64,000 nt of DNA, taken from positions 1 to 64,000 of the forward strand of contig CAZLVL010000008.1 of assembly GCA_964563155.1 (NCBI GenBank), read 5' to 3'. A program made the translations under genes and the position numbers. The stretch is from DUPQ01 sp964563155 (GTDB lineage Bacteria > Bacillota > Clostridia > DUPQ01). This document shows positions 33,751 to 42,238 of this stretch, piece after piece (position 1 is the first letter of the stretch; each line of letters begins with the position of its first letter). The notes under the pieces were generated by a model, which did not search any database, was not told where the DNA came from, and worked only from the letters and a program-made list of their open reading frames with translations.

Positions 33751-34440
33751 TTATAGCATGCTTTGAGTTAGAAAAGAAAAATATTTTTCCTCAGAAACAA
33801 TAATATGATCTCTTAATTCCATCCCCAAAAGAATGCCAGATTTCTTTAATCTTTTGGTTAAAAGTATATCACTTTTTGAGGGTTTTACATTATTAGAAGG
33901 ATGATTATGCACTAAAATAAAGCTATGAGCACATGCTTTAATAACTTCTAGGAAAATATCTCTAGGATGTACAATTGAAGTGTCTAAAGTTCCTATAGAA
34001 ATAGTGCTTTCTGAAATTAGATTCATACGAACATCAAAGCACAAAATCCAACAAACCTCTTTGGTTAAGCCTCTTGCTTTTGGCATCATATATTCAGCAA
34101 TTTGCTCAGGTGAACTTACATTTTGTCTGTTTATCTCCACAACCTTTAAACGTGTAGCTAGCTCTAGGCTTGCTTTTATAGTTATAGCTTTTACCTTTCC
34201 AATACCCTTGTGCTGCATGAGCTGTCTTATACCAGACTTATAAAGGCCTTTTAAGCCTCCTCCTAAGTCTGGACAAGACAAGAGCTTTCTTGCTAATTCA
34301 GTAGCATTTTTTCCATCTCCACCAGTTTTAATAATAATAGATAAAAGTTCAGCATCAGATAAATGCTTGGCTCCCTTGGAATAAAGCTTTTCATAAGGCC
34401 TTTCATCCAAAGGTAGGTCTTTAATTAAGAAATTACCCAT
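33751..34440 (-). CDS. radC: RadC-family JAB/MPN-domain protein
   Basis: 229 aa with two parts: an N-terminal helix-hairpin-helix region (about 1-100; IKDLPLDERPYEKLYSKGA, SDAELLSIII, KGIGKVKA) and a C-terminal JAMM metal-binding domain. The domain has the motif HNHPSNNVKPSKSD: His178, His180, Ser188, Asp191. RadC proteins were named for DNA repair, but that role has been doubted. I chose the ATG at 34440, which overlaps the maf stop region; a GTG six codons earlier has no SD. Its place between maf and mreB is conserved in Bacillus and Clostridia. Confidence 0.94.
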   Translation of the reverse strand: MGNFLIKDLPLDERPYEKLYSKGAKHLSDAELLSIIIKTGGDGKNATELARKLLSCPDLGGGLKGLYKSGIRQLMQHKGIGKVKAITIKASLELATRLKVVEINRQNVSSPEQIAEYMMPKARGLTKEVCWILCFDVRMNLISESTISIGTLDTSIVHPRDIFLEVIKACAHSFILVHNHPSNNVKPSKSDILLTKRLKKSGILLGMELRDHIIVSEEKYFSFLTQSML

Positions 34441-34999
34441 AAATCTCTTTAATGACACTGTATACAGATGATAGAGGAAGTCCCATTACATTGTAATAGT
34501 CTCCTTTAATCTTTTTTATGAATTTTGAGGCATAACCTTGAATGCCATAAGCACCAGCCTTGTCAAAGGGCTCTTTTGTAGCTATATAATCTTCTATATC
34601 CTTTTTACTAAGCTTCATAAACTTAACCTTAGTTTTTACTGTAAAAACTCTTTCAAAGCCTTCTTTAGTAAGTAAGCAAACTCCAGATATAACTGTGTGG
34701 GTCCTGCCGCTCAAACTTTCTAACATAGCATAAGCATCTTGTATTGAGCTGGGTTTTCCAAGGATTTTTCCCTTTAAATATACTAAGGTATCAGCTCCTA
34801 AGACTAAACAGTCTCTATCAATCTTGTTTACAACATTTTGCGCCTTTTCTTTAGCTAAGGCCTTAACAAGTTTGGATACAGGTAGATTTGAAAAGTTACT
34901 TTCCTTTTCATCAGGTTGCATAATTGTAAAAGAAATTCCTGCTCTTTCTAGTATTTCTTTCCTTCTAGGGGATGCAGAAGCCAAGATTAATTGTGTCAT
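34433..34999 (-). CDS. maf: Maf-family nucleoside triphosphate pyrophosphatase
   Basis: This 188-aa Maf/YhdE protein hydrolyses non-canonical or pyrimidine nucleoside triphosphates. The N-terminal LILASASPRRKEIL is the family signature, and GADTLVYLKGKILGKP, AYAMLESLSGRTHTV and EPFDKAGAYGIQG are also present. The ATG at 34999 is 6 nt after AAGGAG; a TTG five codons earlier overlaps it. It begins the canonical maf-radC-mreBCD order. Confidence 0.95.
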   Translation of the reverse strand: MTQLILASASPRRKEILERAGISFTIMQPDEKESNFSNLPVSKLVKALAKEKAQNVVNKIDRDCLVLGADTLVYLKGKILGKPSSIQDAYAMLESLSGRTHTVISGVCLLTKEGFERVFTVKTKVKFMKLSKKDIEDYIATKEPFDKAGAYGIQGYASKFIKKIKGDYYNVMGLPLSSVYSVIKEIYG

Positions 35000-35077
35000 T
35001 ATTATCTCCTTCAACCTTATACTATATTTCTATTTTGGTATTATTCAATATACAAACATAAAATCATTATGCTAAAC

Positions 35078-36145
35078 TTACCACATCTTATTTGCTTCTT
35101 CCATAAGTGCTTGTCTGGTTGCCTTGTTTTCACTACCTTGGGCATAGGGCATCTTAATAACAGCCATAAAGCCTAAGCTTCCAAAGAGAATCTTAGAGTA
35201 ATATGAAATGAGTCTCCATATGAATATTACAGACAAGGCTGGAGATGTTGTAAAAAATGGGGCTATTAAGAGTAAGGCTATTCCTTCTGCTCCTCCAGCT
35301 GTACCAGGAGTTGGTACATATGAGGTCATCATAGAGGTTAAAATAGCACAAACTAAAAGAGTAAAGCCATGTTCAAAAGAGCCTTCAATTGCCCTTAACA
35401 TAAAAACAGGCACTATGTATATACAAATCAATTCTGCAGTTTGCAAAACAATAGCAAATAGCCAGTACCAGGGTTTTTTAGCAAAAACTTCAACGCCCTT
35501 TCTAAAACTAACAAAGGCCTCTTGGGTATATTTTTCTATCTTGTCATATTTTTTAGGTACAAATTTTTTAACTAGTTTCATTACTAGTTTTACAGTCCAT
35601 TTGGAAAGTTTTCCTGTGGATAAAAAGGCTATGATAACCCCTAAATACAGGGTACATACTACAACTGCTGGAATAAAGTAGGCATAAAAGGCTGGAATCT
35701 TTCTAAGTAAGTAATTCTTAGCTATGAAAAACCCTATTAAAGATAAAGCCAGTTCTAAAACCATATACAAAAAAGACCTAATAATGGCTAAAGAAGTTCC
35801 TATGCCAGTGTCTAGTCCTTTTTTAGTTAAGGTATATACTAAAGCAGGTTGTCCTCCTGAAGAAAAAGGAGTAATAGCTGATATAAAGTCATGGGATAAA
35901 ACTGCTAGAAAATTGCCACCTGGATCTTTTTCTTCTCCAATCATACTCTTTTTTAGAACCTTTACAGATATGGAACCTAAAATCCATAGGGCCAGAACAC
36001 ATAAAAGAGCTATTAATAAATAAAGGTAGTCAATTGTTTTAAAAATATCTAAAGCCTTGTCCACCGACTTATCAGTAAACATTAGCACAATAAAAATTGC
36101 ACCTATTCCCAAAGCTATAAAAAGGTTTATAAGTAGTTTTCTCAT
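35078..36145 (-). CDS. Flippase-like (LPG synthase transmembrane, UPF0104) membrane protein
   Basis: This 355-aa protein has about eight to nine membrane helices and the family motifs FISAITPFSSGGQPA and YVPTPGTAGGAEG. These belong to the transmembrane half of lysylphosphatidylglycerol synthase (MprF), also found alone. The soluble aminoacyl-transferase half is missing, so a lipid-flipping or transport role is more likely than lipid aminoacylation. It overlaps the Asp23-like gene by 4 bp and has GGAG before its ATG. Confidence 0.85.
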   Translation of the reverse strand: MRKLLINLFIALGIGAIFIVLMFTDKSVDKALDIFKTIDYLYLLIALLCVLALWILGSISVKVLKKSMIGEEKDPGGNFLAVLSHDFISAITPFSSGGQPALVYTLTKKGLDTGIGTSLAIIRSFLYMVLELALSLIGFFIAKNYLLRKIPAFYAYFIPAVVVCTLYLGVIIAFLSTGKLSKWTVKLVMKLVKKFVPKKYDKIEKYTQEAFVSFRKGVEVFAKKPWYWLFAIVLQTAELICIYIVPVFMLRAIEGSFEHGFTLLVCAILTSMMTSYVPTPGTAGGAEGIALLLIAPFFTTSPALSVIFIWRLISYYSKILFGSLGFMAVIKMPYAQGSENKATRQALMEEANKMW

Positions 36146-36447
36146 CTTTTCTCCAAATTATCTATGTTCACACCTTCTACTGTTACATCAATAGAGTCCA
36201 AAACAATGTCCAGGTCATTTTTTAAAACTGAAGCTATGGCCTGTTGAAGGATCTTTACGGTTTGTGGAATAACAATACCGTAATCAATATCTAAAAAAAC
36301 TTCGACTCCTTTAAACTTGTCTGTATCGGTAATCTTTACAGATTTTCTTTTTTTGGTTAATTTGACCGTATCAAAAAGGTCAATTGTGTTTGCTATTTTA
36401 ACTATAATAATACTTTCTGCTATATTAGCACCAGAATTATTAATCAT
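36142..36447 (-). CDS. Asp23/Gls24-like family protein
   Basis: This 101-aa protein has the beta-rich pattern of the Asp23 family: an N-terminal half ending in TKKRKSV, then FKGVEVFLDIDYGIVIPQT and a C-terminal DSIDVTVEGVNI. Asp23-type proteins associate with the membrane and envelope stress. I chose the ATG at 36447, 10 nt after GGAG, over an ATG six codons upstream inside asnS. It follows asnS by 4 bp and overlaps the next gene, so it belongs to that operon. Confidence 0.65.
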   Translation of the reverse strand: MINNSGANIAESIIIVKIANTIDLFDTVKLTKKRKSVKITDTDKFKGVEVFLDIDYGIVIPQTVKILQQAIASVLKNDLDIVLDSIDVTVEGVNIDNLEKR

Positions 36448-36451
36448 CCTA

Positions 36452-37849
36452 TTAAAACTCCGCATGTTTTGGAACTCTTGGAAAAGGAATAACGTCTCTA
36501 ATATTTGACATTCCTGTCATATACATTATCATTCTCTCAAAACCAAGTCCATAACCTGAATGGGGAACTGTACCATATTTTCTAGTATCTAGATACCACC
36601 AATATTCCTTTGGATCCAAGCCCATTTCTGTCATTCTTTCCAAAAGAGTGTCATAATCTTCTTCTCTTTGACTGCCACCTATTATCTCACCAACCCCTGG
36701 AACTAAAAGGTCCATAGCTCTAACAGTTTTTTGGTCAGGGTTAACCTTCATATAAAAGGCTTTTATACCTCTTGGATAGTCTGTTACAAAAACAGGTTTC
36801 TTAAAGTGTTTTTCAGTAATGTATCTTTCGTGTTCTGTTTGAAGGTCACAGCCCCACTCCACCTTGTTTTCAAACTTTTCTCCACTTTTTAATAAAATAT
36901 CAATAGCATCTGTGTAGGTAACCTTAATAAATTCTGAGTCTGTTACCACCTTAAGTTTATCAAAAAGGCCTGGCTCAATAAATTTATTGAAAAAATCCAT
37001 TTCATCAGGGCATTTTTCCATTACATAATTAATAATATATTTTATCATTTGCTCTGCTACTGTCATGTTGTCTTCTAGGGTAGCAAAGGCCATTTCAGGC
37101 TCAATCATCCAAAACTCAGATGCATGTCTAGCTGTGTTGGAGTTTTCTGCCCTAAAAGTAGGCCCAAAGGTATATACATTTCTAAAGGCCATACAAAAGG
37201 TCTCAACCGCTAATTGACCACTAACTGTAAGATTTGTGTGCTTAGCAAAAAAGTCCTTAGAATAATCTATTTCTTTATTGGAATAGGCTAATTTTTCTAG
37301 ATCCAAGGTTGTAACCTGAAACATCTCTCCTGCCCCTTCGGCATCACTGGAGGTAATAATAGGTGTGTGTACATATACAAAGTTTCTTTCTTGGAAAAAG
37401 TCATGTATAGCTTGAGCTAGAACTGACCTTACCTTAAACACTGCATAAAAAGTGTTTGTTCTAGGACGCAAGTGAGCTATGGTTCTTAGGTATTCAAAGG
37501 TGTGCCTCTTTTTTTGCAAAGGATAATCTAATGAAGAAACTCCTACAATCTTAATTGACTTAGCCTTTATCTCAAAAGCCTGTTTTGAATTAGGGGTTAG
37601 CACCAAACTACCTTCCACCTCTATTGTGGAAGCTATGGGTAATCTGCTAACTGCATCATAGTTATCAACTATATTATTTTCAAAGACTATCTGTACATTC
37701 TTAAAACTTGTCCCGTCATTTACTTCAATAAAGCCAAAGTCTTTGGAACTTCTAATTGTACGTATCCAGCCTTCTATAGAAACCTGGATTTCTTCTTGCT
37801 CTTTATAGCTTTCAAAATCTTCATATAGTTTTTTTACAGTCGTTTTCAT
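36452..37849 (-). CDS. asnS: Asparaginyl-tRNA synthetase
   Basis: This 465-aa class IIb synthetase charges tRNA-Asn. It has an N-terminal OB-fold anticodon domain (about 14-115, including SIEGWIRTIRSSKDFGFIEV in part: GWIRTIRSSKDFGF). The catalytic core shows motif 2 (GPTFRAENSNTARHASEFWM) and motif 3 (GYGLGFERMIMYMTG). SD AAAGGGG lies 6 nt before the ATG. It leads a run of minus-strand genes toward maf and mreBCD. Confidence 0.96.
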   Translation of the reverse strand: MKTTVKKLYEDFESYKEQEEIQVSIEGWIRTIRSSKDFGFIEVNDGTSFKNVQIVFENNIVDNYDAVSRLPIASTIEVEGSLVLTPNSKQAFEIKAKSIKIVGVSSLDYPLQKKRHTFEYLRTIAHLRPRTNTFYAVFKVRSVLAQAIHDFFQERNFVYVHTPIITSSDAEGAGEMFQVTTLDLEKLAYSNKEIDYSKDFFAKHTNLTVSGQLAVETFCMAFRNVYTFGPTFRAENSNTARHASEFWMIEPEMAFATLEDNMTVAEQMIKYIINYVMEKCPDEMDFFNKFIEPGLFDKLKVVTDSEFIKVTYTDAIDILLKSGEKFENKVEWGCDLQTEHERYITEKHFKKPVFVTDYPRGIKAFYMKVNPDQKTVRAMDLLVPGVGEIIGGSQREEDYDTLLERMTEMGLDPKEYWWYLDTRKYGTVPHSGYGLGFERMIMYMTGMSNIRDVIPFPRVPKHAEF

Positions 37850-37903
37850 TACAAACCCCTTTTATTCATTTAAAAAGAATTATATCAAAAGTTTAGACAT
37901 AAT

Positions 37904-37950
37904 GTAAGCAGGTCTTTTTGTGCAAATTAATTTATAAAAAACCTGCTTAC
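37904..37950. repeat. 10-bp perfect inverted repeat between asnS and the PC4-like gene
   Basis: GTAAGCAGGT (37904-37913) and ACCTGCTTAC (37941-37950) flank a 27-nt AT-rich spacer. On the minus strand it lies just after the PC4-like gene and before asnS. It may terminate the former, though no U tract follows. Confidence 0.6.
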
Positions 37951-37962
37951 ACAAGTGATACA

Positions 37963-38190
37963 TTAGTCTTCTAAATCCATATCGTTTAAGATATCTCTTA
38001 GTTTTCTAGCTTCATTTTTGTTTAAGGTAATTCCTTTTGCCATTTTTTCATGCTCAGGAGCCCAATCTCTAATGTCTAGTTTTGCTTCTCTTCCATTCCA
38101 GCTAACCATATTAACTTCCTTGGTCCAGCCTGTGGGGCTATCTGATAAAACGCCCAATTCTTCTGTAATTTCGTATTTAAATTCTGCCAT
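37963..38190 (-). CDS. PC4/YdbC-family single-stranded-DNA-binding protein
   Basis: This 75-aa protein matches the small YdbC family, prokaryotic relatives of transcription coactivator PC4. The sequence EELGVLSDSPTGWTKEVNMVSWNG with KLDIRDWAPEHEKMAKGI is characteristic; I quote only SPTGWTKEVNMVSWNG here. Family members bind single-stranded DNA as homodimers. The SD GGAGG is 38 nt from the ATG, with a hairpin and a nine-codon mini-ORF between them. Confidence 0.85.
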   Translation of the reverse strand: MAEFKYEITEELGVLSDSPTGWTKEVNMVSWNGREAKLDIRDWAPEHEKMAKGITLNKNEARKLRDILNDMDLED

Positions 38191-38195
38191 CTTTC

Positions 38196-38225
38196 TTATT
38201 CATGATCTAGTCTATGACCGATCAT
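38196..38225 (-). other. Nine-codon mini-ORF in the PC4-like gene leader
   Basis: The ATG at 38225 is 3 nt after GGAGG and encodes MIGHRLDHE, ending with TAA at 38196, 5 nt before the start of the PC4-like gene. It coincides with the hairpin 38202-38225. It could couple translation to the main gene by reinitiation; the 3-nt SD spacing is short. Confidence 0.35.
38202..38225 (-). promoter_or_regulatory. Hairpin between SD and start codon of the PC4-like gene
   Basis: On the minus strand ATGATC and GATCAT are 6-bp arms, with an inner GTC/GAC pairing around ATA. The structure begins 3 nt after GGAGG (38229-38233) and ends 11 nt before the ATG at 38190, the same geometry as at leuB and the Gfo/Idh gene. 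Confidence 0.55.
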
Positions 38226-38314
38226 TGTCCTCCTTTTCCTCTTATTTTACTCCTTCATTGTAACAGTAGACAAAATATTGTTCAATCTTTATATATTATG
38301 TTAATATTGACTTC

Positions 38315-38335
38315 AATAAGGTTTTACCCCTTATT
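38315..38335 (+). promoter_or_regulatory. Short inverted repeat upstream of cyclophilin
   Basis: AATAAGG (38315-38321) and CCTTATT (38329-38335) form a 7-bp stem with a 7-nt loop, 36 bp before the cyclophilin start. It lies in the leader or promoter; its role is unknown. Confidence 0.4.
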
Positions 38336-38371
38336 ACCACAGAAATTTAAACAAGTGAGGACATATTAAAG

Positions 38372-38854
38372 ATGACAAAAGTAAGCTTAAAAGTGAAAAA
38401 CAAGGATACCATTACCTTAGAACTTTACCCAGAACAAGCTCCCATAACTGTAGAGAATTTTCTTAAGTTAGCCAAAGAAGGTTTTTATGATAATTTAATA
38501 TTCCATAGAGTAATTAAAAACTTTATGATCCAAGGTGGCGACCCAGAAGGTAGAGGTACTGGTGGACCTGGATACTCTATAAAAGGTGAATTTACTGCCA
38601 ACAGTGTAAATAACACTTTAAAACACACAAGAGGTACCATTTCCATGGCAAGATCTCAAGCTTATGATTCAGCAGGCTCTCAATTTTTCATAATGCATAA
38701 AGATTCTTCCCACTTAGATGGCCTTTATGCAGCCTTTGGAAGAGTAATTGAAGGAATTGAAGTAATAGACGAAATTGCTAGTGAAAAAACAGACTATAAC
38801 GACCGTCCCTTGGAGGATGTTGTTATTGAAAGCATAAAAATTGAGGAATTATAG
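38372..38854 (+). CDS. Cyclophilin-type peptidyl-prolyl isomerase
   Basis: This 160-aa cytoplasmic cyclophilin has no signal peptide. The catalytic Arg lies in FHRVIKNFMIQGGDP, followed by GGPGYSIKGEF, the GTISMARSQAYDSAGSQFFI core and LYAAFGRVIEGIEVID. It accelerates proline cis-trans isomerisation in protein folding. GTGAGGA lies about 10 nt before the ATG. Its last 6 bp overlap the stop of convergent nagA. Confidence 0.95.
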   Translation: MTKVSLKVKNKDTITLELYPEQAPITVENFLKLAKEGFYDNLIFHRVIKNFMIQGGDPEGRGTGGPGYSIKGEFTANSVNNTLKHTRGTISMARSQAYDSAGSQFFIMHKDSSHLDGLYAAFGRVIEGIEVIDEIASEKTDYNDRPLEDVVIESIKIEEL

Positions 38855-40018
38855 TAAATCTTTTCCTCTAACAAAGACATTTTTCATATTAATATCTTGA
38901 TCAAAGACTATAACATCGGCTTTTTTACCTACACGTAAAGAGCCGGTTATTCTATCTATATTCATAATCCTAGCAGGTGTTAGACTAGACATTTTAATAA
39001 TATCCAAAAATGGAAGGCCTGCCTTTAACAAAACCCTAATAAGCACATCAAAGGTGGCAATAGAGCCTCCAAAGGCTGACCGGTCAACCATTTTAACAAC
39101 TCCATCTTCAACCATTAGGTCTTCTCTAACCATAGTACCATTAGGTACATTCATTCCAGCAAAGGACAAACAATCAGTAATAACTGCTGTTTTTTCAGGT
39201 CCCTTAAACTTGTAGGCAAATTGAATCAAGCTATCTGGTAAATGATGGCCATCACAAATTATCTCAATATCCATATCATCTAAAAGATAGGCTGCTTCAA
39301 CAACACCAGCTATTCTGTAGCCTTTTTCTCTTCTTACTGTAGAACAGCCTGAATACAAATGAGTGATAAGAGAAAATCCCCATTCTTGAGCCTTTTTAAC
39401 CTCATTATAAGTAGCATCAGAATGGCCCACAGCAGCAATTATATTTCTTTCTCTTAAATGCTTTGCAAATCTTTCCATTCCATCTAATTCACAAGCCCCA
39501 GACCATCTTTTAATATCATCTGTCATATCTAAAATCTTAAGATATTCGCTTTCTTGAGGATTTCTTAAGTTTTTTCTTAACTGGGCTCCCCTTTGAGCAT
39601 CTGCAAAGTAGGGTCCTTCCATATGAAGACCCAACATAGTTGCCCCTTTATGATTAAGTTTTTTAGCTTTTTTATAGTTTATAACTGAGTTTTCCATTAT
39701 TTCATAGGTATATGAAGAAATTGTGGGAAAAAGCCCAGTGGTGCCATATTTCACATGGGTCTCACAAGGAATAACAAAAGAATTTTCATCCCCTAACCCA
39801 AACTCATATCCTCCACCTCCATGAAGGTGAATATCTATAAAGCCAGGAGAGATATAGTTACCTTCTGCATTTACTAGAGACTTTGCTTTTTTAATTAAAA
39901 ACTCATCAGGATTCCCAGCTTCTACCTTGGTTATGGTATCACCTTCAATTTCTAGAAAGCCCAAATCCAAAATTTTATCTTCAAGTATTACTTTTCCGTT
40001 ATATATAAGGGTTGTCAT
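38849..40018 (-). CDS. nagA: N-acetylglucosamine-6-phosphate deacetylase
   Basis: NagA removes the acetyl group from GlcNAc-6-phosphate in amino-sugar recycling. Its 389 aa have the amidohydrolase metal motif H64-L-H66 in DIHLHGGGGYEFG. They also have LGLHMEGPYFADAQRGAQ, VGHSDATY, THLYSG and DGHHLP, and the catalytic Asp in TDCLSFAG. I took the ATG at 40018 instead of a GTG four codons upstream, which overlaps the SD-like GTGAG. No nagB or PTS gene is adjacent. Confidence 0.93.
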   Translation of the reverse strand: MTTLIYNGKVILEDKILDLGFLEIEGDTITKVEAGNPDEFLIKKAKSLVNAEGNYISPGFIDIHLHGGGGYEFGLGDENSFVIPCETHVKYGTTGLFPTISSYTYEIMENSVINYKKAKKLNHKGATMLGLHMEGPYFADAQRGAQLRKNLRNPQESEYLKILDMTDDIKRWSGACELDGMERFAKHLRERNIIAAVGHSDATYNEVKKAQEWGFSLITHLYSGCSTVRREKGYRIAGVVEAAYLLDDMDIEIICDGHHLPDSLIQFAYKFKGPEKTAVITDCLSFAGMNVPNGTMVREDLMVEDGVVKMVDRSAFGGSIATFDVLIRVLLKAGLPFLDIIKMSSLTPARIMNIDRITGSLRVGKKADVIVFDQDINMKNVFVRGKDLL

Positions 40019-40168
40019 ATTTAATCTCACTTTTCCAATAATTATCTAACAAACCGTTCTTAATCAATTCATAATTGATTCTTCTTCAATTATATGTCCT
40101 TTTCTTTGAATATACAATTTTATGAAGGTATAATAAGAGGGTAAAAAGAAAGAAGGAAGAAAAAAGAT

Positions 40169-40927
40169 ATGAAACTAGCAGCACAACTTTATACACTTAG
40201 AGAATTTACTCAAAATAAGAAAGATTTCTTAGAAACCCTTAAAAAAGTAAAGGCTATGGGCTATACCTCTGCTCAGTTATCTGGAGCAGGACCAATAATC
40301 CCAGAAGAAGTAAGAAGTATGACTGATGAAGTAGACTTACCCATAAGTGCTACCCACATACCCCATGATATGTTTGTAAATCACCTAGACCAAGTCATAA
40401 ACAATCATAAGATTCTAGCTTGTAAGTATGTAGGTTTAGGTTCTATGCCTAAAGAATATACAAAGAGCCCTAAAGACCTACAAATCTTTATAGACACCTA
40501 TTCAAAAATCTCAGAGACTCTAGCAAAAGAAGACCTTCGTTTTGTATATCACAATCATAATTTTGAGTTTTTTAAATTTGATGACAAAACTATTATGGAT
40601 ATACTCTTAGAAAACACTTCTAAAGACTTCTTTTTTGAACTAGACACCTACTGGGTACAAGCAGGTGGAGCAGACCCTGTAGAATGGCTAGAAAAGACTA
40701 AAGACCGCTGTGACTACATCCACTACAAAGATATGGGAGTAAATAGAGACTTTAAAACCGTCTTTTTGCCCATAGGTATGGGAAATTTAAACTGGAAAAA
40801 GATTATTGATGCATCTATTAAGGCCAATGTTAAGTACTGTGCTGTTGAGTTGGACTCTTATGATGGTTCAGTTTTTGAAGCCTTAGATTCCTCATATAAG
40901 TACCTATCTGCTTTAGGATTAAAGTAA
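40169..40927 (+). CDS. Sugar phosphate isomerase/epimerase (xylose isomerase-like TIM barrel)
   Basis: 252 aa of the AP-endonuclease-2 family. The N-terminal LAAQLYTLREFTQ is typical, and the metal ligands lie in the sequences YHNHNFEF, ELDTYWVQAGG and CAVELDSYDG, with the His in YIHYKDMG. Members epimerise or isomerise free sugars and inositol derivatives. It is 138 bp upstream of a Gfo/Idh oxidoreductase on the same strand; the two families often cooperate in cyclitol or sugar-acid catabolism. The substrate is unknown. SD AAGGAAG. Confidence 0.88.
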   Translation: MKLAAQLYTLREFTQNKKDFLETLKKVKAMGYTSAQLSGAGPIIPEEVRSMTDEVDLPISATHIPHDMFVNHLDQVINNHKILACKYVGLGSMPKEYTKSPKDLQIFIDTYSKISETLAKEDLRFVYHNHNFEFFKFDDKTIMDILLENTSKDFFFELDTYWVQAGGADPVEWLEKTKDRCDYIHYKDMGVNRDFKTVFLPIGMGNLNWKKIIDASIKANVKYCAVELDSYDGSVFEALDSSYKYLSALGLK

Positions 40928-41035
40928 ATATAAGAAATATAAAACGTTTAAAAAAATATAAGACTATTAAAAAAATTTAAAAATAATAAATAATAAATAA
41001 TAGAAAATTATTTTCAGACATATTAGAGGAGGAAC

Positions 41036-41054
41036 ATTTAGTTACAGGCTAAAT
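41036..41054 (+). promoter_or_regulatory. Hairpin between SD and start codon of the Gfo/Idh gene
   Basis: ATTTAG (41036-41041) and CTAAAT (41049-41054) are perfect 6-bp arms with a 7-nt loop. The repeat starts 3 nt after AGAGGAGG (41025-41032) and ends 11 nt before the ATG at 41066. An in-frame TAG inside it (41054) rules out an earlier start. Confidence 0.5.
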
Positions 41055-41065
41055 AGAAAAAGATT

Positions 41066-42238
41066 ATGCAAGTTGAACCATTAAGAATTGGAATTATAGG
41101 TTATGGAAATATAGCAAGAACACATATGGGCTTTTTTGATAAAAATGAAGTAGCCCATGCTAAAGTAACTGCCATATTTGATATAGATAAAGAAAAGGTA
41201 AAAGCTGTAAAGGAAAAATACCAAGACCAAATAGCAGCTTTTGATAATGAAAAAGACTTTTTTGAATCGAAGTTGTTTGATGCAATAATAATTTGCACTC
41301 CCCACTATGATCATCCCCATTATGCAATAAAGGGTTTTGAAAACAATTTACATGTTCTTTGTGAAAAACCTTCAGGAGTCTATACAAAGCAAGTTAGAAA
41401 AATGAACCAAGCCTATGAAAAGCATACTGACCTAGTGTTTTCTATGATGTATAACCAAAGAACCTCCCCTCTTTATTCTCAAGTGAAAAAGATAATGAAC
41501 TCAGGAGAAATGGGAGAAATTAGAAGGTGTGTTTGGATAATAACCGACTGGTTTAGGTCTCAAAGTTATTATGATTCAGGAGGCTGGAGAGCCACTTGGT
41601 CCCAAGAAGGTGGAGGGGTTTTACTTAATCAAGATCCCCATCAATTGGATTTATGGCAGTGGATTTGTGGTATGCCTACTAGGGTTAGAGCCTTTTTAGG
41701 CTTTGGAAAATTTCATGATGTAGAAGTGGAAGACGATGTAACAGCTTATGTTGAATATGAAAATGGAGCAACCGGCGTATTTATTACTTCAACTGGAGAA
41801 GCTCCTGGTACCAATCGTTTTGAAATATCCACTGATAGAGGAAAAATCGTTATTGAAAATAATAAGGTTGTAATACACAAATTAAAAGAAGACTTAAAAG
41901 AATTTATAAAGACATCTGAAAAACCCTTTGCTATACCTGAAATGGAGGTTATTGAATTAGATACAGACCTACCAGACCCAAAGCATAAGGGAATTTTGAT
42001 TAATTTTGTAAATGCTGTTCTTTTTAATGAACCACTTATAGCTCCTGGACTAGAAGGTATATTGGGTTTAACCATTTCTAATGCCATGCATTTATCCCAA
42101 TGGACAGATTCTTGGGTAGACCTTCCTTTTGATGAAGACCTCTTTTATGAATTATTACAAAAACAAATAAAAGAGTCAGATTTTATTAAAAAACAGATTA
42201 AAGAGGTTGATGCATCTGATATGGATTCTTCTTTTTAG
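41066..42238 (+). CDS. Gfo/Idh/MocA-family NAD(P)-dependent oxidoreductase
   Basis: 390 aa. The N-terminal Rossmann domain has GIIGYGNIARTHMGFF, and the catalytic-type CEKPSG motif comes near residue 95. The C-terminal alpha/beta domain has GGGVLLNQDPHQLDLWQW, where His is the likely acid-base residue. Members oxidise sugars or inositols. The C-terminus carries an extra charged tail of about 25 residues. It is probably co-expressed with the isomerase at 40169. The SD lies 33 nt upstream across a hairpin. The end overlaps the MATE gene by 4 bp. Confidence 0.92.
   Translation: MQVEPLRIGIIGYGNIARTHMGFFDKNEVAHAKVTAIFDIDKEKVKAVKEKYQDQIAAFDNEKDFFESKLFDAIIICTPHYDHPHYAIKGFENNLHVLCEKPSGVYTKQVRKMNQAYEKHTDLVFSMMYNQRTSPLYSQVKKIMNSGEMGEIRRCVWIITDWFRSQSYYDSGGWRATWSQEGGGVLLNQDPHQLDLWQWICGMPTRVRAFLGFGKFHDVEVEDDVTAYVEYENGATGVFITSTGEAPGTNRFEISTDRGKIVIENNKVVIHKLKEDLKEFIKTSEKPFAIPEMEVIELDTDLPDPKHKGILINFVNAVLFNEPLIAPGLEGILGLTISNAMHLSQWTDSWVDLPFDEDLFYELLQKQIKESDFIKKQIKEVDASDMDSSF

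Noticed and set aside
40981..41065. Disrupted start or frameshift upstream of the Gfo/Idh gene
   Set aside because: The in-frame TAG and absent start codon near the SD first suggested damage, but the N-terminus from 41066 is complete and the same SD-hairpin-ATG spacing recurs at two other genes.
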